A stretch of 64,000 nt of DNA from DASQYE01 sp036389675 (GTDB taxonomy: Bacteria > Acidobacteriota > Blastocatellia > Pyrinomonadales > Pyrinomonadaceae): assembly GCA_036389675.1 (NCBI GenBank), contig DASVWI010000019.1, positions 410,015-474,014 on the forward strand. Reading direction: 5' to 3'. A program made the translations under genes and the position numbers. The notes beneath the pieces were generated by a model. It was not told the origin of the DNA, ran no database searches, and saw only the letters and a list, made by a program, of their open reading frames with translations. Below, in pieces: positions 42,979 to 51,652 of the stretch (position 1 is its first letter; each line of letters opens with the position of its first letter).

Positions 42979-43413
42979 ATGGAGACCCGCTCGGACATCA
43001 GCGACATGGCGACAGTGTCGGCGACGGTGCGTCCGTGCCGCATCATGGTGGCGGACGATTACGACGTCATTCGCCACTTGTGCCGTACGTGGCTGGAACT
43101 GCGCGGGCACACCGTTGTCGAGGCCGAGAATGGGGAGGAAGCCATAGAGGTCGCGCAGCGAGAGTGCCCCGACCTGATCCTGATGGACATGAGTATGCCG
43201 CTTTTGAACGGCTTCGCCGCCACAAGGCGCATACGCGAGATCAAGGAGCTGGCGAACGTCCTGATCATAGGCATTTCGGGTATCAGTAAGGAGCACCGGG
43301 ACGCTGCACTGGACGCGGGCTGCGATGAGTTTGTCACCAAGCCCTTCGAATTTCCACAGTTGGAAAAGCTTCTGGGCCAACTCCTCTCCCGCCCGCCGCG
43401 CACCAGCACCTGA
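42979..43413 (+). CDS. Single-domain response regulator receiver
   Basis: A 144-residue receiver: VADDYDV, phospho-Asp in DLILMDMSMPLLNG, Ser in IGISGISK and Lys in EFVTKPFEFP. No output domain. A short polar N-terminal tail (about 20 residues) precedes the fold. It stands alone, with a strong terminator downstream. The partner kinase is unknown. Confidence 0.9.
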   Translation: METRSDISDMATVSATVRPCRIMVADDYDVIRHLCRTWLELRGHTVVEAENGEEAIEVAQRECPDLILMDMSMPLLNGFAATRRIREIKELANVLIIGISGISKEHRDAALDAGCDEFVTKPFEFPQLEKLLGQLLSRPPRTST

Positions 43414-43442
43414 GCTGACCACCTGCTTTGCGATGAAAGACT

Positions 43443-43480
43443 AAGTCCCCGCTTGCCCATCCGGGCGAGCGGGGACTTTT
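43443..43480. terminator. Bidirectional rho-independent terminator
   Basis: AAGTCCCCGCT pairs with AGCGGGGACTT around a 14-base loop that itself can pair, followed by TTTT on the plus strand and preceded by A bases for the minus strand. It serves the receiver gene and the convergent gyrA. Confidence 0.9.
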
Positions 43481-43504
43481 GTCGCGCTTTCAAGCCTCGG
43501 GTTC

Positions 43505-46072
43505 TCAGCCCGCCAGCGCTTCCTCCGTGTCTCCGCTGGCAGCCTCGACGAGCGAGGCGCTGGTGACGCGGTCGCCGCCGTCGGTCTTGATTAAACGGAC
43601 GCCGGAGGCGGAGCGACCGGTCTTGCGTATGTCGCCCGCTTCGATTCTGATGAGCTTGCCCTGCTGCGTGATGATCATGATCTCGGACTCATCATCGACG
43701 GGGAAGACGGCCACCACTTTGCCTGTCTTCTCTGTGGTCTTCATGTTGATGACGCCCTTGCCGCCGCGTGATTGGAAGCGGTAGTCGGTGATCTTCGTCT
43801 GCTTGCCGAAACCCTGCTCCGATACTGAGAGCATGCGCTCGTTATCATCGGCTGAGACCGCACAGAGCGAGACGACGTAGTCGTCCTTACGCAGGTCGAT
43901 GCCTCTGACGCCGCGCGTCGCACGACCCATCGGGCGCACATCCTTTTCATCGAAGCGAATCGCCAGACCGTTGTGCGTGGCGATGAAGATGCGCTTCGTC
44001 CCGTCGGTCAGGACTACGTCGAGCAGCTCGTCACCATCGTCGATGTTGATGGCGTTGATGCCGTTGGCGCGTATGTTCTGAAAGTCCGCGAGCGCCGTCT
44101 TCTTGATCGTGCCCTTGCGCGTGACCATCACGACGTAGCGCCCCTCGGAGAACTCGCGCACGGGCACGACTCCGGCCAGCCTGCGCGACGACGGGATGTT
44201 TATGAGGTTGACGACCGCTTTGCCGCGCGCGGAAGCCCCGGCATCCGGAACCTCATGCACCTTGAGCTTGTAGACCTGCCCGTCATCCGTAAAGATCATG
44301 ATGTAGGCGTGCGTGGAAGCGATGAAGAGGTGCTCGACGAAGTCGCCGTTCTTACCCGTCGAAGCGCCGAAGCGCCCTTTGCCGCCCCGGCCCTGCCGCT
44401 GGTAAGTCGTGATCGGCGTGCGCTTGATATAGCCGCTGTTGGTGACGGTGATCGCCACGTCCTCGTCGGCAATCAGGTCTTCGATGGAAAGCTCCACGCC
44501 TTCCTCTATGATCTCCGTGCGCCGCTTGTCGCCGAAATCCTTCTTGACATCCTCAAGCTCCCTGACGATGACGCGCCGCAGAGCGTTCTCGTTGGCGAGA
44601 ATCTCTTCCAGTTCGGCGATAAGACGGATAATGCCCTCGTACTCGTCCTGTATCTTCTGGCGTTCGAGAGCGGAGAGACGACGCAGTTGCAGGTCGAGGA
44701 TGGCCTGCGCCTGCAACTCGGAGAATTCCAGGCGCTTGAGCGCCTTCTGCAATTTCGACAGGTAGCCGGCGAGCGTCAGGTCTCCCGGCGTACCCTTCCA
44801 GGACTTCACCTCGGTCATTGTCTGCACGTTGCCCGTCAACCACTGGCGGGCCTCATCCACGGAGCGCGCGTTGCGTATCGTCGTGACGATGTAGTCGAGC
44901 GCGTCAATCGCCTTGGTCAAGCCTTCGAGGATGTGCGCGCGTGCGCGCGCCTTACGCAGCTCGTACTCGGTACGGCGTCGCACGACCTCGCGCCGGAAGT
45001 CCACGAAGGCTTCGAGCATCTGCTTGAGATTGAGGACGCGCGGCTGGCCGTTGACGATAGCCAGATTGATGACGCCGAAAGAGGACTGCATCGGCGTCAG
45101 CTTGTAAAGCTTGTTGAGGATGACCTGCGGCACAGCATCGCGCTTGAGCTCGACGACGATACGCATGCCGTCGCGGTCTGATTCGTCGCGCAGGTCGCTG
45201 ATGCCTTCGAGCTTCTTCTCGTTGACGAGTTCCGCGATGCGCTCGATGAGACGGGCCTTGTTGACCTGAAATGGAATCTCTGTGATGACGATGGCGTCTC
45301 GTTCCTGTGTGCCACGACCGATGCGGTCAATGCCTGCGCGCGCGCGCATTTGAATCACGCCGCGCCCCGTCAGGTAAGACCGCTTGAGCTCCTCGCCGCC
45401 GTAGATGAAGCCGCCGGTCGGAAAGTCCGGGCCGGTGACGATCTTCGTCAACTCTTTAATGTCCGTGTTCGGTTTACGCAGGAGCGCGATGGTCGCGTCG
45501 ATGATCTCCGTCAGGTTGTGCGGCGGAATCTTGGTCGCCATCCCGACGGCGATGCCGTCCGAGCCGTTCACGAGCAGGTTGGGAATACGCGTCGGCAGGA
45601 CTGAGGGCTCGCTCAAAGACTCGTCGTAGTTGGGTGTGAAATCGACCGTCTCTTTTTCGATGTCGGCGAGGATTTCCGTCGTCAGGCGAGCCATGCGGAC
45701 TTCCGTGTAGCGCATCGCCGCCGCCGCGTCCCCGTCAACCGAGCCAAAGTTCCCCTGACCGTCAACGAGCGGGTAGCGCATGGAGAAATCCTGCGCCAGC
45801 CGGACTATCGTGTCATAAACGGCTGTGTCGCCGTGCGGGTGATATTTACCGATCACGTCGCCGACGACGCGCGCGCTCTTCTTATATGCCTTGTTATACT
45901 GGTTGCCCAGCTCGTTCATGGCCCACAGCACGCGACGATGCACGGGCTTGAGACCGTCGCGCACGTCCGGCAGCGCGCGACCGATGATGACAGACATGGC
46001 GTAGTCCAGATAGGAACGCCGCATCTCGTCTTCGATATTTATGTAATTACGTTCCGTAATGGTTTCCATCAA
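43505..46072 (-). CDS. gyrA: DNA gyrase subunit A
   Basis: An 855-residue GyrA. The breakage-reunion domain has DVRDGLKPVHRRVLWAM, the HPHGDTAVYDTIVR quinolone pocket and the catalytic Tyr in AAMRYTEVRM. The GyrA box is QGRGGKG in RQGRGGKGRFGAS, and six pinwheel blades follow (RATRGVRGI, RSASGVRLI). It nicks and reseals DNA with GyrB in ATP-dependent supercoiling. The Ser of the E. coli pocket (GDSAVYD) is Thr here. gyrB is not in the window. MM at the start leaves two ATG choices. Confidence 0.97.
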   Translation of the reverse strand: MMETITERNYINIEDEMRRSYLDYAMSVIIGRALPDVRDGLKPVHRRVLWAMNELGNQYNKAYKKSARVVGDVIGKYHPHGDTAVYDTIVRLAQDFSMRYPLVDGQGNFGSVDGDAAAAMRYTEVRMARLTTEILADIEKETVDFTPNYDESLSEPSVLPTRIPNLLVNGSDGIAVGMATKIPPHNLTEIIDATIALLRKPNTDIKELTKIVTGPDFPTGGFIYGGEELKRSYLTGRGVIQMRARAGIDRIGRGTQERDAIVITEIPFQVNKARLIERIAELVNEKKLEGISDLRDESDRDGMRIVVELKRDAVPQVILNKLYKLTPMQSSFGVINLAIVNGQPRVLNLKQMLEAFVDFRREVVRRRTEYELRKARARAHILEGLTKAIDALDYIVTTIRNARSVDEARQWLTGNVQTMTEVKSWKGTPGDLTLAGYLSKLQKALKRLEFSELQAQAILDLQLRRLSALERQKIQDEYEGIIRLIAELEEILANENALRRVIVRELEDVKKDFGDKRRTEIIEEGVELSIEDLIADEDVAITVTNSGYIKRTPITTYQRQGRGGKGRFGASTGKNGDFVEHLFIASTHAYIMIFTDDGQVYKLKVHEVPDAGASARGKAVVNLINIPSSRRLAGVVPVREFSEGRYVVMVTRKGTIKKTALADFQNIRANGINAINIDDGDELLDVVLTDGTKRIFIATHNGLAIRFDEKDVRPMGRATRGVRGIDLRKDDYVVSLCAVSADDNERMLSVSEQGFGKQTKITDYRFQSRGGKGVINMKTTEKTGKVVAVFPVDDESEIMIITQQGKLIRIEAGDIRKTGRSASGVRLIKTDGGDRVTSASLVEAASGDTEEALAG

Positions 46073-46430
46073 ATAGACCTTTCAAGTACAATTCGCCCGC
46101 TCGGAGGTTTGCGACCCGTGGGAGGGCTTCCCCGGGCAACAATCTGACAAAAGCGCCTCTCAGCCCTCTGGCGACGCACGAAAAACCCTTTGGCGGCGCG
46201 AAATGTGTAGCGTAAATTAGAGGCTTTCCGGTACTCGCAGGGCGTCCCGAAACGCCCTCACTGAAGTACGATATATTGTAGCCGGAAAGAGCCGTTTTGG
46301 CAAACCCGAATGTGGCTAAAAGTCCCTTGAGATTGAGGGGTTTAGCGTCATTCGGCAGGCCCCGGCGGAGTGTCCGCCGCGACCCCATATCTTGCGCCGG
46401 GGCGAAGCACCCCGGGCCGGGAGCAGCGCC
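46073..46430. other. Divergent intergenic region (gyrA / PilZ)
   Basis: Holds the gyrA and PilZ-gene promoters. A small hairpin, AGGGCGT...ACGCCCT, lies at about 46240-46260, and ATATATTG near 46270 could be part of a gyrA -10. Open frames here are shadows. No repeat element is present. Confidence 0.35.
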
Positions 46431-47192
46431 TTGAAATTTGAAGGAAAATCGCGGCGCATACGTGACCGTTTGAAACTCTCTCTGCCCGTGCGCGTGCGTT
46501 GTCAGGAGAGCGCCGAACAGCAGTGGGAGGAAGTGACGCGCCTGCTGGACGTGACCCCGTTCGGCGCGCGATTCACCATCGGCAGACTGATCGAGCGCGG
46601 ACGCCTGCTTCATCTGACATTGCCCATGCCGCGACAGTTGCGCTGCTACGACCATGTCGAAGACACCTATCGCGTCTGGGCGCTGGCGCGTCATACGAAG
46701 CCTGTTCCGGCGGCCACGGAAGGCGATATGCCGCGACTTGAGGTGGGCGTCGCCTTCATCGGTAAGCGTCTGCCCCCGACCGCCGAAAAGGAGCCGACCA
46801 AGCTCTATGATGTCGCGTCGCAGACCGATACGGGGCTGTGGAGCTTAAGGGAACTGGCCGACCGGGCCGCCGCCGCCTCGGATGCGCGTGACCATGTGCC
46901 GCGCCCGGAAACGCGCCATAACATTCCGGTCGAAGTGACGGTAGAGGTCTTTGACGAAACGGGGAAAACTTCGGCCAGCGAGACGACCGTGACGGAAAAT
47001 ATCAGCCATCATGGCGCAGCCGTCTATACCACGCTCGATGTCGAGCGCGGGCGCTTCGTCCGTCTAACGAGCGTGCAGTATCAAATCTCTGTGCTCGCGG
47101 CGGTGCGCGGGCGCAGCAAGACCGCCGGCGGCATAGTCCGCCTCCATCTGGAATTTGTTGACAAGGCATGGCCGCTCGAAGGGATCGAGTAG
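46431..47192 (+). CDS. PilZ-domain protein
   Basis: A 253-residue protein. The first domain (about 1-120) carries the PilZ signature: basic RRIRDRLKLSLPVRV and LLDVTPFGARF (D-x-T-x-x-G in place of D/N-x-S-x-x-G). A second PilZ-like half (about 155-250) has RHNIPVEVTVEVFD and ENISHHGAAVY. PilZ domains bind cyclic di-GMP; the second copy lacks the full RxxxR, so it may be structural. The TTG start at 46431 has GGGAG upstream. It may respond to c-di-GMP, but the target is unknown. Confidence 0.8.
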   Translation: MKFEGKSRRIRDRLKLSLPVRVRCQESAEQQWEEVTRLLDVTPFGARFTIGRLIERGRLLHLTLPMPRQLRCYDHVEDTYRVWALARHTKPVPAATEGDMPRLEVGVAFIGKRLPPTAEKEPTKLYDVASQTDTGLWSLRELADRAAAASDARDHVPRPETRHNIPVEVTVEVFDETGKTSASETTVTENISHHGAAVYTTLDVERGRFVRLTSVQYQISVLAAVRGRSKTAGGIVRLHLEFVDKAWPLEGIE

Positions 47193-47246
47193 GGCTTAAA
47201 CCCGGGCCTTCGTCCGCGAGCGATTGCAGAGCGGGGAAAGTGTTCG

Positions 47247-47585
47247 ATGAGCAGGAAGGTGAGATACAACATAGAGATTGCGCGCCGCCTGCTGCTCGTG
47301 GAGATCGAGCGGCGCTGCTCCTATCCGCAGTGCAACGCGAGGGCACAGATAGGATTGACCAAGGAGGACGCGCGCCTCTACTGTGGGTTTGAATGCGAAC
47401 AGTGCAAGCAATGGACGAGCGATAGCCTGACGGAGCGCGACATTCCCGAATGGTGGGAAGAGTTGACGATCACGGACATGGACACTGTGCGCCCGCATCA
47501 GGCAGACGCGGGCGATGAGCCCGCCGAAATCATCTCGCGCATGAGCGACGATTACCGGCGAATGAAAAGCAAGGATGAAGGATGA
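47247..47585 (+). CDS. Conserved hypothetical Cys-containing protein
   Basis: A 112-residue protein with a Cys set, CSYPQC and CGFECEQC, suggesting a zinc site (about residues 24-53), followed by WTSDSLTERDIPEWWEEL. No family was recognised. Its last residues, SKDEG, come from a GGATGAA repeat element, as do those of the unrelated gene at 51158. It sits between the PilZ gene and PlsC in the same direction. Confidence 0.7.
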   Translation: MSRKVRYNIEIARRLLLVEIERRCSYPQCNARAQIGLTKEDARLYCGFECEQCKQWTSDSLTERDIPEWWEELTITDMDTVRPHQADAGDEPAEIISRMSDDYRRMKSKDEG

Positions 47586-47657
47586 AGGCGGAAGGATGAA
47601 GTAAAAGCTATCAAAGCCTCTACAGCATTACTTTCATCCTTCCACCTTCATCCTTTT
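47571..47657. repeat. Heptamer hairpin element, GGATGAA family, copy D
   Basis: Left arm 47571-47601 (AAGGATG, AAGGATG, AAGGCGG, AAGGATG), core GTAAAAGC, then right arm about 47632-47657 (TTTCATCCTTCCACCTTCAT). The last codons and stop of the preceding gene lie in the left arm. Confidence 0.85.
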
Positions 47658-47740
47658 CTTCCGGGGTATTTGATTTGGGAGATACGAGCACGAGCATTGC
47701 GCGACGCCAGCCTAGGAGCGGGTCGCAGAGAGAGCCGCAG

Positions 47741-48367
47741 ATGTTCCCGCAGTGGCTGCTGGACTTTATGCGCCCTGCCGTGCATTCGATGTTTCGTCTG
47801 CTCTGGCGCGTAGAATACACCGGCGTGGAGAATATCCCGCTCAAGGGCAGCGTCATCATCGCCGCGAATCATCAGAGCTACATAGACCCGTTCTGGATAG
47901 GCGTCATCATCAAGCGCCCGATGCGCTTTCTGGCATGGAGCGAGAGCTTCGATTGGCCCATCGTCGGTAAGCTGATGGAGCGTTTCGGGGCTTGGCCTCT
48001 GGAGATAGAGCGCAGCGACCCGACGGCGATTCGTCGTTCCCTGCAATACCTGCGTAGCGGCGGAGCGGTCGTGATCTTCCCCGAAGGCGGGCGCTGCCTG
48101 CCCGACGGAGCGATGGCGAGGTTCAAGAATGGCGCGGTGCGTATGGCGCTGGAAGCGAATGTGCCCATCCTGCCCGTGACGATTCGCGGCGGTCATCGCG
48201 TCTGGCCCAGAGGCTATCGCTTCCCGCGTCTCGGCAAAGTAGAGGTCATCTACCATCCACTGCACTACATCACTCAGCGCGAAGGCGAGGACACGCGCGC
48301 CTGTGCCCGCAGGGAAAGCGACCGGCTGGCCGAAATCATCGGGAAAGCAATAGGAAGTGACAAGTGA
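47741..48367 (+). CDS. 1-acylglycerol-3-phosphate acyltransferase-like (PlsC)
   Basis: A 208-residue membrane-associated acyltransferase with the HX4D motif in ANHQSYIDPF and the glycerol-phosphate-binding FPEGGR. It transfers an acyl chain to lysophosphatidate or a related lipid. ATG 47741 gives a start near the conserved LLDFMRPAVHSMFRLLW; a TTG at 47675 would add 22 poorly conserved residues next to the repeat. The last codons (GSDK, stop) lie in a GTGACGA element. Confidence 0.85.
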   Translation: MFPQWLLDFMRPAVHSMFRLLWRVEYTGVENIPLKGSVIIAANHQSYIDPFWIGVIIKRPMRFLAWSESFDWPIVGKLMERFGAWPLEIERSDPTAIRRSLQYLRSGGAVVIFPEGGRCLPDGAMARFKNGAVRMALEANVPILPVTIRGGHRVWPRGYRFPRLGKVEVIYHPLHYITQREGEDTRACARRESDRLAEIIGKAIGSDK

Positions 48368-48412
48368 CGAGTTAAAGACGAGAACCTCTTTTTTCTTGTC
48401 GCTCGTCACTAC
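48355..48412. repeat. Heptamer hairpin element, GTGACGA family, copy 3
   Basis: GTGACAA, GTGACGA, GTTAAAG, then after a T-rich loop CTTGTCGCTCGTCAC. It spans the 3' ends of the convergent PlsC and inositol-phosphatase genes and contains TTTTTT, so it may terminate the PlsC transcript. Confidence 0.75.
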
Positions 48413-49308
48413 ATTTGAAGCACGCGCACCATCTCGTCGTGGATGAGGCCGTTACTCGCCACCAGCATACAATCCTTGTTCGTCAGACTAAACAGCGAAT
48501 TGCTGTGTGTCGTCACGACGCCGCCGGCTTCTTTGATCATGAGGACTCCGGCTGCCACGTCCCACGGACGCAAGCCTGAAAGAATCGTCGTGTCCGAGGA
48601 TGGATTGGCTGTCTCAGGCGCGGATGCACCGGAATACATCGGGGCGTTTCTTTGCGTGGCGGATACGGGCGACAGGCCGTACTCTTCCCAGAATCCGTCG
48701 AATCTCCCGCAAGCCACGTAAGCGAGGTCGAGCGCAGCCGAGCCGTCGCGGCGCACGGCCTGCGCGTGCATGATGAAGTTGGAGAAGTGGCGCGCGAAGT
48801 CGCCGCGATCACGCACGTCGTAGGGAAAGCCCGTGCAGAGCATCGCGCGGTTGAGGTCGTGGGTCTGGGATGCGCGTATGCGGCGACCATTGAGTGTGGC
48901 CCCCTCGCCTCGCTCGGCGGCAAACGTCTCATCGCGCGTCGGGTCATAGATGACGCCAAGCTCGATCACTCCATCGCGTTCGAGCGCGATGGAGACGCAG
49001 AAGCACGGGTATCCGTGAGCGTAGTTCGTCGTACCGTCGAGCGGGTCAATGATCCACTGGTATTCGCTCCTCTGCCCGCCGGGTTGATCGGAAGCGCCGG
49101 ATTCTTCGGCGAGCACCCCATGGCGCGGGTGATAAGACCTGATGCGCTCGATGATGAAGGTTTCAGCGGCGACATCCACTTCGGTCACGAGGTCTATGAC
49201 GCCCTTGTTGGTGATTTGAATCGTGCGGCCCATGCGCTCTAGCAGAATACGTCCGGCGTCGCGTGCCGTCTGGATGGCGAAGTTGAGCAATTCGATCTCC
49301 GATACCAT
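48409..49308 (-). CDS. Inositol monophosphatase-family protein (SuhB-like) with insertion
   Basis: A 299-residue enzyme with the motifs GVLAEESGA, WIIDPLDGTTNYAHG and RPWDVAAGVLMIKEAGG. Between GFWEEYGL and RPWDVAAG there is an extra segment of about 33 residues (SPVSATQRNAPMYSGASAPE and onward) that usual members lack. Its ends are flanked by similar DNA (GGCCTGTCGCCCGT and GGCTTGCGTCCGT), suggesting a duplication or insertion. The insert is Ser/Ala/Pro/Thr rich and likely a loop. The start codon lies in the left arm of an AAAATCC-type repeat. Confidence 0.87.
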   Translation of the reverse strand: MVSEIELLNFAIQTARDAGRILLERMGRTIQITNKGVIDLVTEVDVAAETFIIERIRSYHPRHGVLAEESGASDQPGGQRSEYQWIIDPLDGTTNYAHGYPCFCVSIALERDGVIELGVIYDPTRDETFAAERGEGATLNGRRIRASQTHDLNRAMLCTGFPYDVRDRGDFARHFSNFIMHAQAVRRDGSAALDLAYVACGRFDGFWEEYGLSPVSATQRNAPMYSGASAPETANPSSDTTILSGLRPWDVAAGVLMIKEAGGVVTTHSNSLFSLTNKDCMLVASNGLIHDEMVRVLQM

Positions 49309-49398
49309 TTTGGATTAACGCTTCGGGCGTCTTGAATGCTGGAATCCAGCTATCAAGCGCCATAGCCTGCCAATCCAAAATCTAAAATCCAAAATCTC
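49306..49398. repeat. Heptamer element, AAAATCC family
   Basis: The right arm (49370-49398) reads CAATCCA, AAATCTA, AAATCCA, AAATCTC, a 7-base period. The left arm (about 49306-49318) is the short inverse ATTTTGGATTAA. The gap between arms is about 50 bases. It lies between hutU and the monophosphatase gene (both leftward) and overlaps the start of the latter. Confidence 0.65.
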
Positions 49399-49399
49399 T

Positions 49400-51079
49400 T
49401 TATCCTGACTGCTCGCCCTCGTCTCTGGCGGGCAGCATCGGAACGTGTATGCCTTTGTCGAGTGCCGTCTCGCGCGCTGCCTCGTAACCAGCATCGACAT
49501 GGCGTGCGACGCCAAGGCCGGGGTCGTTGGTGAGCACGCGGTTGAGTCGTCGTGCGCCTTCGTCCGTGCCGTCGGCGACCGAGACCTGCCCGGCGTGAAG
49601 CGAGTAGCCTATGCCGACGCCACCGCCGTGGTGAAACGAGACCCAGCTTGCGCCGCTCGCCGTGTTGAGGAGCGCGTTGAGAATGGGCCAATCGGCGACG
49701 GCGTCCGACCCGTCCCTCATCGCTTCGGTCTCGCGGAACGGCGAGGCGACCGAGCCTGTATCGAGATGGTCGCGGCCAATGGCGATGGGCGCGGCCAAAT
49801 CTCCACGCTTGACCATGTCGTTAATCCTCTCGCCCATCTCGGCCCGCTCGCCGTAGCCCAGCCAGCAGATGCGCGCGGGGAGTCCCTGAAACTGCACGCG
49901 CTCGCGCGCGAGGCGCAGCCAACGATTCAAAGTGCGGTCTTCGGGAAAGAGTTCCAGCGCGAGGTCGTCCGTCTTGCGTATGTCGCTCTTTTCGCCCGAG
50001 AGCGCGACCCAGCGAAAAGGGCCTTTGCCCTCGCAGAAGAGCGGTCTGATATATTCGGGCACGAAGCCCGGAATCTCGAAGGCATCCGCGCAGCCAGCAT
50101 CAAACGCCTGCTTGCGTATGTTGTTGCCGTAATCGAAGGCCACAGCGCCCGCGCGCTTTAAGGCGAGCATGGCCTCCACGTGCCGGGCCATCGATTGCAT
50201 CGAACGCTCTATGTAGGCTTGCGGGTTTGTGCGTCGCAGCTCGTCGGCCTCATCCGAACTGAGCCCGGCGGGAACATAGCCATTGAGCGCATCGTGCGCG
50301 CTCGTCTGATCTGTCACGGCGTCAACGCGCACGCCGCGCCTGACTATTTCCGGCAGCACTTCGGCGCAGTTGCCGATGAGCCCGACGGAGACGGCTCGTC
50401 CCTGTTCGCGCGCATCCTCGCAAATCCGCAGGGCTTCATCGAGCGAGAACGCGATGCGGTCGCAGTAACCGTCGCGCACGCGGCGCTCTATCCGCGCAGG
50501 GTCAACGTCTATGCCCAGAAAGACAGCGCCGTTCATCGTCGCGGCCAGTGGTTGCGCGCCGCCCATGCCGCCCATCCCGCCGGAGACCAACAGACGCCCC
50601 GCAAGGCTTCCGCCGAAATGGTTGTCGGCCATCGCCGCGAACGTCTCGAACGTGCCCTGCACGATGCCCTGCGTGCCGATGTAAATCCAACTGCCCGCCG
50701 TCATCTGCCCGTACATCATGAGGCCCTTGCGCTCAAGCTCGTGGAAGTGTTCCCAGTTGGCCCAAGCGCCGACGAGGTTGGAGTTGGCGATGAGGACGCG
50801 CGGCGCATACTCGTGAGTGCGAAAGACCGCGACCGGCTTGCCCGATTGAACGAGCAGCGTTTCGTCTGACGAGAGTCCCTGCAACTCGCGCACTATCGCT
50901 TCAAATGAAGCCCAGTTGCGCGCCGCCTTGCCGGCCCCGCCATAGACCACCAAATCCTCCGGGCGCTCCGCCACGTCCGGATCCAGATTGTTCATCAGGC
51001 AGCGCAGCGCGGCCTCCTGATGCCACCCCTTACAACTAAGCTGCGGGCCGCGCGGCGCGCGTACGATTCTTGAAGTCAT
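49400..51079 (-). CDS. hutU: Urocanate hydratase
   Basis: A 559-residue enzyme, full length for HutU. NAD-binding and active-site marks include VYGGAGKAARNW, GQMTAGSWIYIGTQGIVQGT, GGMGGMGGAQPLA, DQTSAHDALNGY and HHGGGVGIGYS. It converts urocanate to imidazolonepropionate in histidine degradation. hutH lies two genes upstream in the same direction, with a zinc-ribbon gene between them. A GGATGAA repeat lies directly in front of the start, and no Shine-Dalgarno is evident. Confidence 0.95.
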   Translation of the reverse strand: MTSRIVRAPRGPQLSCKGWHQEAALRCLMNNLDPDVAERPEDLVVYGGAGKAARNWASFEAIVRELQGLSSDETLLVQSGKPVAVFRTHEYAPRVLIANSNLVGAWANWEHFHELERKGLMMYGQMTAGSWIYIGTQGIVQGTFETFAAMADNHFGGSLAGRLLVSGGMGGMGGAQPLAATMNGAVFLGIDVDPARIERRVRDGYCDRIAFSLDEALRICEDAREQGRAVSVGLIGNCAEVLPEIVRRGVRVDAVTDQTSAHDALNGYVPAGLSSDEADELRRTNPQAYIERSMQSMARHVEAMLALKRAGAVAFDYGNNIRKQAFDAGCADAFEIPGFVPEYIRPLFCEGKGPFRWVALSGEKSDIRKTDDLALELFPEDRTLNRWLRLARERVQFQGLPARICWLGYGERAEMGERINDMVKRGDLAAPIAIGRDHLDTGSVASPFRETEAMRDGSDAVADWPILNALLNTASGASWVSFHHGGGVGIGYSLHAGQVSVADGTDEGARRLNRVLTNDPGLGVARHVDAGYEAARETALDKGIHVPMLPARDEGEQSG

Positions 51080-51087
51080 AACGTTAA

Positions 51088-51173
51088 AAAGGATGAAGGA
51101 TGAAGGATGAAGGATGAAAAGAATGCTGTAACGGCTCTAATGCTTTTACTTCATCCTTCATCCTTCATCCTTG
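51088..51173. repeat. Heptamer hairpin element, GGATGAA family, copy E (inverted)
   Basis: Four GGATGAA units at 51091-51118, then a loop containing AATGCTTTTAC (the inverse of the GTAAAAGCATT core), then TTCATCC units to about 51173. It is oriented opposite to copies A-D. The stop and final codons (SKDEG) of the leftward gene at 51158 are inside it. Confidence 0.85.
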
Positions 51174-51475
51174 CTTTCGCTTCCCCAGAGTCGGCTCAGC
51201 CAGCCGCCGCCCTCGCGCCGGGTGAGGCTCTCTATCTCGCCCGCGTCGAGCCAGACGCCGTGGCATTTGTCGCAGGTGTCGATCAGGACGTTTTCAAACT
51301 TAGTCTCGTGAAGCGTGCCGTCGCACTTGGGACACTTGAGGCGCGCGGCCTCAGCTTCATGCGCCTGCTGTTCGGCCTCCATCCGGGCGCGCATCTTTTC
51401 GATGGCCTCCTGATCTTTGCGCCGAAAATAGTCTTCCTCCAACGCTTTCTTACGATCATCCAAAGGGTTTGACAT
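51158..51475 (-). CDS. TFIIB-type zinc-ribbon protein
   Basis: A 105-residue protein. A helical charged N-terminus (about 8-45) precedes a zf-TFIIB-like ribbon, CPKCDGTLHETKFENVLIDT then CDKCHGVWLDAGEIESL. The pattern W-x-D-x-G-E is typical of this small family, whose function is unknown. GAGGAAG lies before ATG 51475. The C-terminal SKDEG is repeat-derived. Confidence 0.85.
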   Translation of the reverse strand: MSNPLDDRKKALEEDYFRRKDQEAIEKMRARMEAEQQAHEAEAARLKCPKCDGTLHETKFENVLIDTCDKCHGVWLDAGEIESLTRREGGGWLSRLWGSESKDEG

Positions 51476-51652
51476 GGCTATGCTTCCTCTATCGTTATGA
51501 TGCTGCTGCTGCTGCTGTCTGGCGCGAGCGACCGCCCTGAGAAACTGGATTCTCAAGGCAAAAGCGCGCGCACGGTTTCATTGAACAGTAATGTAATAAC
51601 AGAAAAGTGGGCAAGGCGTGAAGCAGGAGCGCGTGCCCTCGGCGCTGGACGC

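Noticed and set aside
43973..45181. 402-codon plus-strand frame inside gyrA
   Set aside because: Antisense shadow of a certain gyrA.
43505..46072. Thr in the GyrA quinolone pocket as a resistance change
   Set aside because: Thr or Ser at this place is common natural variation; resistance cannot be inferred.
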